Assembly (NCBI RefSeq): GCF_050946405.1
Contig: NZ_JBMNUS010000002.1
Location: 248,001-312,000 of the forward strand
DNA from: Pseudochelatococcus sp050946405
GTDB lineage: Bacteria > Pseudomonadota > Alphaproteobacteria > Rhizobiales > Beijerinckiaceae
Direction: 5' to 3'
DNA length: 64,000 nt
The position numbers and the translations under genes are program-made. Under the pieces are notes generated by a model. It was not told the origin of the DNA. It made no database searches and was given only the letters and a program-made list of their open reading frames with translations. Below are positions 10,104 to 18,340 of this stretch, piece by piece. The first letter of the stretch is position 1, and every line of letters starts with the position of its first letter.

Positions 10104-10958
10104 TCAAAGATCCTGCCAGACGCGGATTCCCCGGCCGCGATCCGGGCCGTTTGCCTGTGCGCCGAGCCCGTAGTGGCGGGCGAGGCGCTGGAGAGCGAGT
10201 TTCAGCACCACCTTGCCGGAGCGCGGCGGCCAGTGCCGTTCACGTTCCACTTCCTCCAGGCCCTTGAGAAACCCGCAGACATCGAGCAGGAGGCCGGCAT
10301 ATTCGCCCTCCACCGCGTCGAGCGCCCGGTGCAGCCGCTGGCGCGCCGAAACCATTGTCTCGGTGGCGATCGCAGGGCCGCCGCCGGCTCGATCGCCGCG
10401 CGCCGGCGTCCAGTTGCTGGTGACGCGGGGCATGAGCTGCGCCAGCGTCAGATCGCGGCGCAGGCGTTCGCCCGCCTCGAAGCAGGCCGCGTCGATGAAG
10501 GGCTCGCCGTTGCGCCCGCGCCGTTTGTGCAGCCAGGCGAGGGGGCTCTCGGCATCGTTGACCTGTACGTTGGCGACCTTGCCGTCATCGCATGACGACG
10601 CCGTGCGCAGGCGGCGGTGCGGGCCGGAGGAAGCGGCGGGCGCGTGCAGAAGGCGGGCAAGCGCGATGCGTCCCGCTTCGGTGATGGCGAAGGTTTTATC
10701 CGGCGTGAGGCGGATCAGCCGCTGCTCAAGCAGCGTGCCGGCGACGGCGGCCGGCACGCTGCCTCGCCCGAGCGATACGCCGCCGCGTGCGCTCGACAGA
10801 ATGACGCGATCCGGCAACTGGCTGCCGATCAGGGCGATGTTGCCGTCCTGCGCGAGATGGCGCAGGAGCTGGAGCGTTTCGGCGTCGGTGCGCGGGCCGG
10901 CCGGTGATGCGCTCTTTTTGGGCGATACGTTCTTGCCGTTGACAGGGCGTTTGCTCAT
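10104..10958 (-). CDS. DUF6456-type helix-turn-helix protein
   Basis: Protein of 284 residues without a proven role. The first 120 residues look like a winged-helix fold (TDAETLQLLRHLAQDG, then EAGRIALARL). The C-terminal 160 residues, beginning SPLAWLHKRRGRNGEPFID and ending KVVLKLALQRLARHYGL, match my memory of the DUF6456 domain found in alphaproteobacterial predicted replication or regulatory proteins. The start overlaps the stop of the DnaA-domain gene upstream by four bases (ATGA), so the two form an operon. No enzymatic motif is visible. Confidence 0.75.
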   Translation of the reverse strand: MSKRPVNGKNVSPKKSASPAGPRTDAETLQLLRHLAQDGNIALIGSQLPDRVILSSARGGVSLGRGSVPAAVAGTLLEQRLIRLTPDKTFAITEAGRIALARLLHAPAASSGPHRRLRTASSCDDGKVANVQVNDAESPLAWLHKRRGRNGEPFIDAACFEAGERLRRDLTLAQLMPRVTSNWTPARGDRAGGGPAIATETMVSARQRLHRALDAVEGEYAGLLLDVCGFLKGLEEVERERHWPPRSGKVVLKLALQRLARHYGLGAQANGPDRGRGIRVWQDL

Positions 10959-11356
10959 CGCGCAACCTCCGGCGTTTCCCCGTTTCCGGCCATGGCCGCA
11001 TCCTGCCAGCGGCGCGCGACGTGCCGGGCAAGGGCGTGTTCAAGGCAAAGCAGGCCGTGCCGCATGCTCCGGTCGCAGGCGCGCCGCTCGTCGATCCGGC
11101 GGCAGGCATGCCCGATGGTGGAGCGATGGCGACCGAACGCCCGGCCCACGGTTGTTTCCGCCAGTCCGAAAGAGGTCCGTGCGAGATAGATGGCGCCGGC
11201 GCGGGCCAGCGCATGCCGCGCCCGGCTTCTGCGGCTCGCGCGCAGGGCTGCAAGCGGCACGTCGAACGCGGATGATAGGGCGGCCTCACATTGACGGCAG
11301 ATCATGGCCTCGTGCAGCGGACGGCCGCCGCCGTGACCGAATCCGATCCAGGACAT
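10955..11356 (-). CDS. DnaA domain IV-like DNA-binding protein
   Basis: Small protein of 133 residues whose centre, GRHRSTIGHACRRIDERR near residues 74-91, resembles the DnaA domain IV signature (GRDHSTV-HACRKI) that reads DnaA boxes. There is no AAA+ ATPase domain, so it cannot be a replication initiator by itself; a regulator that reads DnaA-box-like or related sites is plausible. Cysteines at the N-terminus (MICRQCEAAL) might bind metal. TGGAGG sits six bases before the ATG. It is the first gene of a pair with the DUF6456-type gene, and its upstream region has palindromes suited to autoregulation. Confidence 0.75.
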   Translation of the reverse strand: MSWIGFGHGGGRPLHEAMICRQCEAALSSAFDVPLAALRASRRSRARHALARAGAIYLARTSFGLAETTVGRAFGRHRSTIGHACRRIDERRACDRSMRHGLLCLEHALARHVARRWQDAAMAGNGETPEVAR

Positions 11357-11436
11357 CGAAAACCTCCATCATCAGGCAGGATATAGGTATATTATCCGCT
11401 TAATGCGACATAAATCGCATTAATAGGAGTATCATC
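11357..11436 (-). promoter_or_regulatory. Palindrome-rich promoter region of the DnaA-domain gene
   Basis: An AT-rich stretch in GC-rich surroundings. A perfect inverted repeat TTAATGCGA-N6-TCGCATTAA lies at 11400-11423. It is flanked by GGATA...TATCC at about 11379-11397 and AGGA...TCCT at about 11425-11438. Further upstream, at 11493, TGCGGATAA matches a DnaA box at 8 of 9 positions. Likely operator of the two-gene unit transcribed leftward; inferred from sequence only. Confidence 0.5.
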
Positions 11437-11588
11437 CTAAATCGCAAGCGCAATGATTTTCCGGGAGGCGGAGCCGTTCCGGTGCGATTAGCTGCGGATA
11501 AGTGATGATCCGGGAGAAATCCGGCGATGGAGAAAGAGGGCGGACGGGAAGGCGCGCGGCCGCGGCCGGCGCGCCTTCAGCCGGTCGC

Positions 11589-12731
11589 TCAGCCGGCGGC
11601 CGATGTTTCCGGTTTGCGGTCGACGGGCGTGCCGGCGAGCGCGGCATCCTCGCCGGAGGCGATATAGGCTTTCAGCTTGTCGAGAGACGCGAATCGGAAA
11701 ACGCCCTTCGGGGTTTCCGCCTCGATCGCGCCGCTGTCGAACATGGTGTAGACGTTTGCGCCGGCGCGATAGGAACCCACGACCGTGTCGGCGCTCCCTT
11801 CCGGGCTGTCGCCGGATGCGGGTTGCGTCTGCGCTGCCGCCGGGCTGTCGCCCACCGCCGGCGGCGTGCCGTTGTCCTTTCGCGCGCCGTCCTTGCCATC
11901 GTCGCGCCTGCCGTCACCGCCATTGCCCTCGCCGCTCCCGGCGGCGGTGTCGCCCTTCGGGGCGGGTGGCGGCACTTCCGGTCTCAACCGCGCTGCGGCG
12001 GAGGCGGGATCGGCCCTGATTCCGGTTTCGGCTGCGGTTTCGTTCTTGTCCGGCGTGGAAACGGGCGCTTCGCCGCCAGAGGGTGCCGGCCGGTCGGGGA
12101 CGTCGGCCAGCGCCAGCCGCTCGCGCGCGAGTTCCGCCGCCGTGGGGCCGGCGGGTACGGCTTCCGGCTGTGTCTTCTCGACGCGCGCCGGGACATCGGG
12201 TTTGCCGAATCGCGGCCAGAACTTGCGCCGTGTCCGATCGGACTCGTCCGTATCGTCGCCCGTCGGGCTTTCGTCGTTGTGCAGCGATATCTGGATTTTC
12301 AAAGCGCCGTTTCCGGCCGGCGAATCCGGCGCGAGATCCCCGGATCCGGCAAGGTCGGATCTGGCAAGGTCGGGCCTGCTTTCCTCCTGCTCCGTCGTCA
12401 GGGGCGGCTCCAGACGGGGCCGGACGGGGGCGGGACGGTCGTGAGCCGCGTGGAAGGCGTCGACGGAGCCGCTGTCGAGCGCGGGCGGCAGCGACGCCGC
12501 GATCTCCGGCAGGGCGTCCGCGAGACGGTCGGCAAGACGCTCCGGCAGGCGGCGCAATTCCCGCAGAAGCATGGCGATGCCGAGCAGCAGGGCGCCGCCC
12601 GTGGCGACGATCGTGCCCGAGATGACCATCGACCAGCCTCTTTCGAGGACGATCATGCCCGAGCCGATCACGACGGCGCCGAGACCGCTGCCGATGAGAA
12701 GGCATGCGAGAACAGTGCTGAAAAAAATCAT
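11589..12731 (-). CDS. Hypothetical membrane-anchored protein with disordered middle
   Basis: Unrecognised protein of 380 residues from the ATG at 12731. Two hydrophobic helices (about residues 2-25 and 30-60, MIFFSTVLACLLIG... and VISGTIVATGGALLLGIAMLL) are followed by a long acidic, Pro/Ala/Gly-rich disordered stretch (about 100-315). The compact C-terminal segment VVGSYRAGANVYTMFDSG...GVFRFASLDKLKAYI looks conserved and is the only folded-looking part. An in-frame extension to 12815 adds 28 residues with no ribosome site and would displace the membrane segment from the N-terminus. Probably an inner-membrane protein with a cytoplasmic or periplasmic tail; function unknown. Confidence 0.6.
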   Translation of the reverse strand: MIFFSTVLACLLIGSGLGAVVIGSGMIVLERGWSMVISGTIVATGGALLLGIAMLLRELRRLPERLADRLADALPEIAASLPPALDSGSVDAFHAAHDRPAPVRPRLEPPLTTEQEESRPDLARSDLAGSGDLAPDSPAGNGALKIQISLHNDESPTGDDTDESDRTRRKFWPRFGKPDVPARVEKTQPEAVPAGPTAAELARERLALADVPDRPAPSGGEAPVSTPDKNETAAETGIRADPASAAARLRPEVPPPAPKGDTAAGSGEGNGGDGRRDDGKDGARKDNGTPPAVGDSPAAAQTQPASGDSPEGSADTVVGSYRAGANVYTMFDSGAIEAETPKGVFRFASLDKLKAYIASGEDAALAGTPVDRKPETSAAG

Positions 12732-13258
12732 GCGACAGGCACCCTTGCGGTGGATGCAGGTCCGGCTGACGGGAAAACGCCGGGCGTCCCGATCATACCC
12801 GGCGCAGACCTGCATTCGATGACACGGCGGTCATAATAGCATTGACGTTTCATGCGATGGTAAAGTGTCTCTGGAACTGCGGACATTTCCCGGATGACCC
12901 CCTGCGCCGGGAAAGAAGGCCCCTTTGTGACGGGAGGCGGGCCATTCGCGGACATCCTAGCGCGTGAAGCTTTCACTGAACTGCCTTGTCGTTTGGTCTA
13001 CTATCGAAAAAAATTCGCCGAAAACAAGGCGCGATCCGTGCAAGATGCTGTCTGCGCATGGTTTCGCCGGCACGGAAGCCCGGTATCCGCGGGAGTCTGG
13101 CGCCCGGAGGATTGGGCTTTCTCCGCCGCGGCCGTCCGGCGGGTGTCCGGGCGCACGCGGCGGCATGGCCGGATATGCGCGCGAACATTCCCGCGCATGC
13201 TTTCCGACGTATCATTCATGGGACGGTGCGCGTTTATTTCGTGTAAATGGAGGCCGAT
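12732..13258. other. Intergenic region upstream of sodB
   Basis: No gene supported on either strand; short open frames here lack ribosome sites and conserved sequence. It separates two divergent genes and must carry both promoters, but I cannot place them. A CGCCGGG...CCCGGCG inverted repeat near 12778 is the only visible structure. Confidence 0.5.
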
Positions 13259-13987
13259 ATGCAACGCCGTGAATTTCTGCTTTCATTGTCAGCCGCCGCA
13301 ACGGTTGGTAGTGTCGTCATCGCTGAAGCTGCGGGGGCCGGCAGCGGCGCCCGCGACGGAAACCAAGCATCAAACCCTCAGGAGCATGCCATGTCGTTTA
13401 CGCTTCCCGAACTTCCCTATGCCCACGACGCCCTTCAGCCCTACCTGTCGCGCGAGACGCTTGAGTATCATCACGACAAGCACCACAAGGCTTATGTCGA
13501 CAACGGCAACAAGCTTCTCGAAGGCACCGATCTCGCCGGCAAGTCCATCGAGGAAATCGTCAAGGCGTCCTTCGGCACCAATCAGGCGCTGTTCAACAAC
13601 GCCGGCCAGCATTACAATCATCTGCACTACTGGCATTGGCTGAAGCCCAACGGCGGCGGCGCGATCCCCGGCGAACTGGAAAAGAAGATCATCGAGGATC
13701 TCGGCTCCGTCGAGAAGGCCAAGGAAGACTTCATCCAGGCCGGCGTCAGCCAGTTCGGTTCCGGCTGGGCGTGGCTTGCCGTGCAGGACGGCAAGATCGT
13801 CGTTCTGAAGACCCCCAACGGTGAAAACCCGCTCGTGCACGGCGCGACGCCGATTCTGGGCGTCGACGTGTGGGAGCACTCCTACTACATCGACTACCGC
13901 AACCGCCGCCCCGACTATCTCAAGGCGTTCGTGGAAAACCTCGTCAACTGGGAATATGTCGCCGAGCTGTACAGCAAGGCCGTTTGA
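13259..13987 (+). CDS. sodB: Superoxide dismutase, Fe-type, with optional Tat signal
   Basis: Dismutates superoxide to oxygen and peroxide. The catalytic part (198 residues) starts at the Met at 13391. There the metal ligands are His27 (EYHHDKHHKAY), His77 (NNAGQHYNHLHYW), Asp159 and His163 (DVWEH); Gln73 lies where Fe enzymes place their outer-sphere Gln, so Fe is favoured. In frame upstream is a 44-residue extension starting at 13259, MQRREFLLSLSAAATVGSV..., a good twin-arginine signal with RREFL. Both starts have strong ribosome sites (GGAGG at 13249, AGGAG at 13380). The gene could therefore make an exported and a cytosolic form. It converges on the ABC-F gene with a shared hairpin at 14009-14036. 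Confidence 0.9.
   Translation: MQRREFLLSLSAAATVGSVVIAEAAGAGSGARDGNQASNPQEHAMSFTLPELPYAHDALQPYLSRETLEYHHDKHHKAYVDNGNKLLEGTDLAGKSIEEIVKASFGTNQALFNNAGQHYNHLHYWHWLKPNGGGAIPGELEKKIIEDLGSVEKAKEDFIQAGVSQFGSGWAWLAVQDGKIVVLKTPNGENPLVHGATPILGVDVWEHSYYIDYRNRRPDYLKAFVENLVNWEYVAELYSKAV
13380..13393 (+). promoter_or_regulatory. Internal ribosome binding site and second sodB start
   Basis: AGGAG at 13380-13384, six bases before an in-frame ATG at 13391 that begins MSFTLPELPY, the canonical N-terminus of cytosolic SodB. It would allow translation without the Tat signal. Confidence 0.6.
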
Positions 13988-14002
13988 TCGCCCCGAAGGC
14001 TT

Positions 14003-15874
14003 TCAGGACGCCGCCTCGATTTCAGCCGAGGCGGCGAGCCACTCCTCTTCCGCCTGCGCGAGCGCGAGGGCGGCGTCCGAGCGCATTTTCGCCAGTTCCG
14101 CCGCCTTCTCGGGGTTGCGGCTGAACGTGTCGGGCGCGGCGAGCGCGGCGTCGATCTTCGCGATGCCGTCCGACAGTTTCGCCATGCGCGCCTCCAGCGT
14201 TTCGATGCGCTTGCGCAGCGGGGCGAGGGCGGTGCGCGTTTTCGCGGCGTTGCGGCGGCGGTCGGCCTTTTCCCCGCCGCCCGCCCCGCCGGAGCTGCGC
14301 GTCGCCGGCGCGTCGCCGGCCAGCACGAGGCGGCGGTAATCGTCCATGTCCCCGTCATAGGGCTTGACGGAGCCCACGCCGACCAGCCACAGCCGATCGG
14401 CGCACGCCTCGATCAGAAAGCGGTCGTGGCTCACCAGCACCACCGCGCCCGGATAATCGTTGATGGCCTCGATCAGCGCCTGCCGGCTGTCGATGTCGAG
14501 GTGGTTCGTCGGCTCGTCGAGAATCAGCAGATGCGGGGCGTTGAAGGCGGCAAGGCCCATCAGCAGCCGCGCCTTCTCGCCGCCCGACAATTGCGCCACG
14601 GGCGTATCGGCTTTTGCGGCGGGAAAGCCGAGTTGCGCCGCGCGCGAGCGCTGCTGCGCCTCCGTCGCTTCCGGCATCAGTGCAGCGACATGCTGCACGG
14701 GCGTGGCGCCGGGGCGCAACTCGTCGAGCTGATGCTGGGCGAAATAGGCCACCCGCAGCTTCGCGCCGCGCGTGACAGTGCCCTTCATCGGCTCCAGCCG
14801 GCCTGACAACAGCTTGGCGAAGGTGGATTTGCCGTTGCCGTTGGCGCCCAGCAGCGCGATGCGGTCGTCCGGCAGCAGGGTGAGGTTGAGCCTGTCGAGC
14901 ACCGCGCGCCCGTCATAGCCGGCCGCCGCTCCTTCCATCGCGACGATCGGCGGCGACAGCGGGCGCTCGGGGCCGGGCAGGTGGAAGGGAATCGTCTCCT
15001 CTTCGGTGATGGCGGCGATCGGCTCCATCTTTTCGAGCCGCTTGATGCGCGACTGGGCCTGCTTGGCCTTGGATGCCTTGGCGCGAAAGCGGTCGACGAA
15101 GCTTTGCAGGTGCTTGCGCTCCGCCTCCTGCTTCGTGCGCGCCTTGGCCGCGAGCGCCTGTTTCTCCCGCCGTTGCCGGTCGAAGGACGTGAACCCGCCC
15201 CGGTAGAGCACGAGCTTGCCCCGGTCGAGATGCAGGATGTGATCCACGGCCGTGTCCAGCAATTCGCGGTCGTGGCTGATCACCAGCGCCGTGTAGGGAT
15301 AGCGGGCCAGATAATCGTAAAGCCACAGCGTGCCTTCCAGATCGAGGTAGTTGGTGGGCTCGTCGAGCAGCAGCAGGTCCGGCTCGCTGAACAGCACGCT
15401 GGCCAGCGCCACGCGCATGCGCCAGCCGCCCGAAAACGAGGAGCAGGGACGCGCCTGCGCTTCCGAATCGAAGCCCAGACCATGCAGGATGCTGGCGGCG
15501 CGCGCCGGCGCGGCATGCGCGCCGATGTCGACGAGGCGCGTCTCGATCTCCGCGCGGCGAAGCGGGTCGGGTGTCGTTTCCGCCTCGGCCATGAGCGCGG
15601 TGCGCTCGGTGTCGGCCGCGAGCACGACGTCGATGAGCGATTCCGGCCCGCCCGGCGCTTCCTGCGCCACCGCGCCGATGCGGTGGCCGCGCGGCAGGGA
15701 GACGGAACCGCTTTCCGAGGCGAGTTCCCCCAGCAGAAGCTTGAAAAGGGTCGTCTTGCCCGCCCCGTTGCGGCCGACGAGCCCCACCCTCGCGCCGCCG
15801 GGAATCGCCGCGCTGGCGTGATCGAGAATGAGCCGCTCGCCCAGCCGGTAGGTGAGATCGTTGATCTGTAACAT
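14003..15874 (-). CDS. ABC-F family ATPase (YheS/Uup-like)
   Basis: Soluble protein of 623 residues with two ABC ATPase domains and no membrane segment, hence ABC-F, a family that acts on ribosomes during translation. Domain 1: GLVGRNGAGKTTL, FSGGWRMRVALA, LLLLDEPTNYLD. Domain 2: ALLGANGNGKSTF, LSGGEKARLLM, LLILDEPTNHLD. Between them is the basic linker KAKTRTKQEAERK-like helix (RRQRREKQALAAKARTKQ). The C-terminal 80 residues form a predicted coiled coil. The start at 15874 (MLQINDLTYRLGERL) matches the family; the open frame continues upstream to 16114 but that part has no family sequence. Not assigned to antibiotic resistance; closest in feel to YheS. Confidence 0.92.
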   Translation of the reverse strand: MLQINDLTYRLGERLILDHASAAIPGGARVGLVGRNGAGKTTLFKLLLGELASESGSVSLPRGHRIGAVAQEAPGGPESLIDVVLAADTERTALMAEAETTPDPLRRAEIETRLVDIGAHAAPARAASILHGLGFDSEAQARPCSSFSGGWRMRVALASVLFSEPDLLLLDEPTNYLDLEGTLWLYDYLARYPYTALVISHDRELLDTAVDHILHLDRGKLVLYRGGFTSFDRQRREKQALAAKARTKQEAERKHLQSFVDRFRAKASKAKQAQSRIKRLEKMEPIAAITEEETIPFHLPGPERPLSPPIVAMEGAAAGYDGRAVLDRLNLTLLPDDRIALLGANGNGKSTFAKLLSGRLEPMKGTVTRGAKLRVAYFAQHQLDELRPGATPVQHVAALMPEATEAQQRSRAAQLGFPAAKADTPVAQLSGGEKARLLMGLAAFNAPHLLILDEPTNHLDIDSRQALIEAINDYPGAVVLVSHDRFLIEACADRLWLVGVGSVKPYDGDMDDYRRLVLAGDAPATRSSGGAGGGEKADRRRNAAKTRTALAPLRKRIETLEARMAKLSDGIAKIDAALAAPDTFSRNPEKAAELAKMRSDAALALAQAEEEWLAASAEIEAAS

Positions 15875-16170
15875 GTCCGATGTGCCGCCCGGCGCGTTTC
15901 GCCGGCCTGTGTCCGATGGATGCCGCTGGCGCGGTAGCGGAAAGCGGGCCGCCACGCCCCGCCTGCCGCATGCGCAGACAGCCCTTGTCGCGTCAAACCG
16001 GCCCGCGTGCAAGTATTTGCAGTATCCGCAGGGGATTTCGACCACGCTGCGGATCAGGTGAGGCGGTCGGGCCATATGGTGAACGGAAAACGAACTTCTT
16101 GCCCCCGGATTCACATTTTAAGGCTTGCGAAAGTTATAAAATTACGTAGGTTCAAATTCGTCGGTGAATA

Positions 16171-16297
16171 TGTGGATAAGTGTGCATCGTATCGCAAGAC
16201 CGTGCAAGACAAGCGGATGACCATGAGATCGCGGCAGTTTCGCGCTTTCACGGATTGTGGACAGCGTGTAACGGTTTTGTTGATGTTCTGTGGATAA
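16171..16297. promoter_or_regulatory. Two exact DnaA boxes in an intergenic region
   Basis: TGTGGATAA, the complement of the consensus DnaA box TTATCCACA, occurs exactly at 16171-16179 and again at 16289-16297, in the same orientation. A weaker copy, TGTGGACAG, lies near 16257. The region separates the ABC-F gene from a small open frame and is AT-richer than its surroundings. Confidence 0.5.
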
Positions 16298-16316
16298 GCG
16301 TGATTCGGGCCGTGCC

Positions 16317-16502
16317 ATGAAAACTTTGCCCTGCCAATTCTCGCGGAGCGCCTTCGCCATAGCCGTCGCGGCCCTGATTCTCGGGATCGCGATGACGGCG
16401 AATATCGTATCCGCGGGTCTGCGTCACCCTGCGTCGGCACAAGACGGTCCGTCGCTGATGGCCGGAGGCGATTCCGGGTTGCGATCCGCAATGCATTTCT
16501 AG
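16317..16502 (+). CDS. Possible small secreted or membrane peptide
   Basis: A 61-residue open frame beginning MKTLPCQFSRSAFAIAVAAL, with a positively charged start and a hydrophobic stretch to about residue 32 ending ANIVSAG, as in a signal peptide or single membrane anchor. The remaining 28 residues are polar and unrecognised. There is no clear ribosome site. The stop TAG belongs to the palindromic repeat that follows, which is the pattern seen for real genes in this window. It could equally be a chance frame. Confidence 0.35.
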   Translation: MKTLPCQFSRSAFAIAVAALILGIAMTANIVSAGLRHPASAQDGPSLMAGGDSGLRSAMHF

Positions 16503-16635
16503 AGCATTTCGGCATTTCGTTGAAGCGCCGAAATGCTCTATCTCATTGATTCGACGCGTTTTCAAGCAAAGCGGCATCCGTTTTGCTTGAAAACGCTTTA
16601 GACCGCGTTCCGATCAAACGGAATCGTTTGATCGG
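16500..16635 (+). repeat. RIME-like mosaic repeat, modules A, B and F
   Basis: Best-preserved copy. Module A, 16501-16539, has perfect 13-base arms AGAGCATTTCGGC and GCCGAAATGCTCT. Module B, 16556-16596, has perfect 15-base arms GCGTTTTCAAGCAAA and TTTGCTTGAAAACGC. Module F, 16610-16635, has arms CCGATCAAAC and GTTTGATCGG. It begins inside the TAG stop of the small frame before it. Confidence 0.85.
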
Positions 16636-16794
16636 TCGGAATGCGCTTCATGAATAAAGCTTCAGGGACGGTCGGGTCTCCGCTTGGCCGGTTTCGCCTT
16701 CCGTGTCGGCTGAAGACGGCAATTTCAGCAGACGGATTTCTTTCCTTCCGGTGTATCCTGACCGGAGAGTCCAGATTCGCGATCGGGAGGCAGG

Positions 16795-17481
16795 ATGAGT
16801 ACGCTTGATCGGGTGCCGTTTTTCGAGGGCGCCGGTATCGACCTGTCGCGTCTGGACTCGCGGCTTCACTGGCGCCGCTTCACGGCCGACGAGGTGCTGA
16901 TCGATTACGAGGAGCAGTCGACGGACGTCTATTTTCTCGTCGCGGGAGAAGTGCGCGTGCTGGTGCGCACGCGGGCGGGGCGCGAAATCATTCTGGACGA
17001 CATGCGCGCCGGCGAGTTTTTCGGCGAACTGGCTGCGATCGACGGTATCGGCCGGTCGGCCAACGTCGCTGCGCTGACGCAGGGCGAGGTCTGCGTCATG
17101 CCGGCGAGCGTCTTCCGCGAGATCGTCTTCGCCTCGCCCACCGTGAGCGACCGCCTGCTGCGCCTGCTGGCGCAAAGGGTGCGCGAACTCAACGCGCGGC
17201 TGACCGAGCATGCGATTCTCGATCTGCGCCACCGCCTTTACGCGGAACTGCTGCGGCTGTCGACGCCGCGCGCCGGCCGGCCGGACGAGCGCGTCATCAC
17301 ACCGCCGCCGTTTCATCATGTGCTGGCGGCGCGGATCGGGTGCCGCCGTGAGCAGGTGACGCGCGAGTTCACCTCGCTCTCGCGCGACGACGTGATCGAG
17401 CGCACGCGCGGCGCGCTGGTTTTGAAGCAGCCCGCTGTCTTGCGCCGCCGCCTAGACGACGCCATGCGCGAAATGACCTGA
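16795..17481 (+). CDS. Crp/Fnr-family transcription regulator
   Basis: 228 residues. The N-terminal cyclic-nucleotide-binding domain (about 10-130) contains GEFFGELAAIDGIGRSANVAAL, where the FGE and RSA residues that contact the cAMP phosphate in true CRP proteins are kept, so cNMP binding is plausible. The C-terminal winged helix (about 145-225) includes HHVLAARIGCRREQVTREFTSL, with CRREQVTRE as recognition helix. No cluster of cysteines suited to an FeS centre, so it is not an FNR oxygen sensor. The ATG follows GGGAGG. It stands alone upstream of psd. A perfect TGTGA-N6-TCACA site occurs at 24095 in the window. Confidence 0.92.
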   Translation: MSTLDRVPFFEGAGIDLSRLDSRLHWRRFTADEVLIDYEEQSTDVYFLVAGEVRVLVRTRAGREIILDDMRAGEFFGELAAIDGIGRSANVAALTQGEVCVMPASVFREIVFASPTVSDRLLRLLAQRVRELNARLTEHAILDLRHRLYAELLRLSTPRAGRPDERVITPPPFHHVLAARIGCRREQVTREFTSLSRDDVIERTRGALVLKQPAVLRRRLDDAMREMT

Positions 17482-17589
17482 GCGCGGCAATTCACCCGCG
17501 GGAGCGGTTGACGCGCCGGGGCCGGCATGTCTCTGTCATGCGTGGCGAGAGGCTGTTTCTTCACGGCGGGCAAAGGCGGAGACAGGAAG

Positions 17590-18288
17590 ATGTCCATCTA
17601 CGATTCCATCAGGCAGACAATCACGCCGATTCACAAGGAAGGTTATCCCTTCATCGCGGTTGCCGCCATCGCCTCGCTGGTGCTTGGACAGTTGTGGTCG
17701 CCGCTCGGCTGGATCGGTCTCATCGCGACCCTCTGGATCTGCTACTTCTTCCGCGATCCCGAACGGCAGACGCCGGTGCATCCCGGTTTCGTGGTGGCGC
17801 CGGCGGACGGGCGCGTCAGCGCCATCGCGGAAACGCTGCCGCCGCCCGAGCTGGAGCTGGGCGAGGGGCCGCTGCTGCGCATCTCCATCTTCATGAGCGT
17901 GTTCGACTGCCATGTAAACCGCAGCCCGGTGGACGGCGCGGTCGAGCGCGTGGTCTACACGCCGGGCGTGTTCATCAATGCCGATCTCGACAAGGCGAGC
18001 GAGGACAACGAGCGCAACGGGCTCGTCATCGCCTCGGGGGAAACGCGCATCGGCGTCGTCCAGATCGCGGGTCTGGTGGCGCGGCGCATCGTCTGTTTCG
18101 TGCGCGAAACCGACACGGTGCAGGCGGGGGAGCGATTCGGCCTCATCCGCTTCGGCTCGCGTCTGGATGTCTATCTGCCCGTCGGCACGCAACCGCTGGT
18201 CGGCCTCGGCCAGCGCACGGTCGCGGGCGAGACGGTGCTGGCCGATCTCCTGTCCGCCGAGCCGCCGCGCACCTTTCGCGGCGCGTGA
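17590..18288 (+). CDS. psd: Phosphatidylserine decarboxylase
   Basis: Pyruvoyl enzyme that decarboxylates phosphatidylserine to phosphatidylethanolamine at the inner membrane. 232 residues from the ATG at 17590, the size of the short alphaproteobacterial form. Hydrophobic helices near residues 18-50 anchor it. FFRDPERQTP and the pocket motif FMSVFDCHVNRSPVDG are present. Self-cleavage should occur between Gly189 and Ser190 in RFGSRLDVYLP, giving the pyruvoyl alpha chain. A longer frame back to 17527 has no family sequence. pssA follows after 52 bases and makes the substrate. Confidence 0.95.
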   Translation: MSIYDSIRQTITPIHKEGYPFIAVAAIASLVLGQLWSPLGWIGLIATLWICYFFRDPERQTPVHPGFVVAPADGRVSAIAETLPPPELELGEGPLLRISIFMSVFDCHVNRSPVDGAVERVVYTPGVFINADLDKASEDNERNGLVIASGETRIGVVQIAGLVARRIVCFVRETDTVQAGERFGLIRFGSRLDVYLPVGTQPLVGLGQRTVAGETVLADLLSAEPPRTFRGA

Positions 18289-18340
18289 GGCACGCGGATG
18301 CCGTTTGCCCCGCGTGCGCGCTGGTGTATGAATAGCGCGT

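Noticed and set aside
16112..16316. Chromosomal origin at the DnaA boxes
   Set aside because: Two boxes alone are too few, and the genes around are not the usual origin neighbours.
17527..17589. Longer start for psd
   Set aside because: The extra 21 residues carry no family sequence; the ATG at 17590 gives the standard length.
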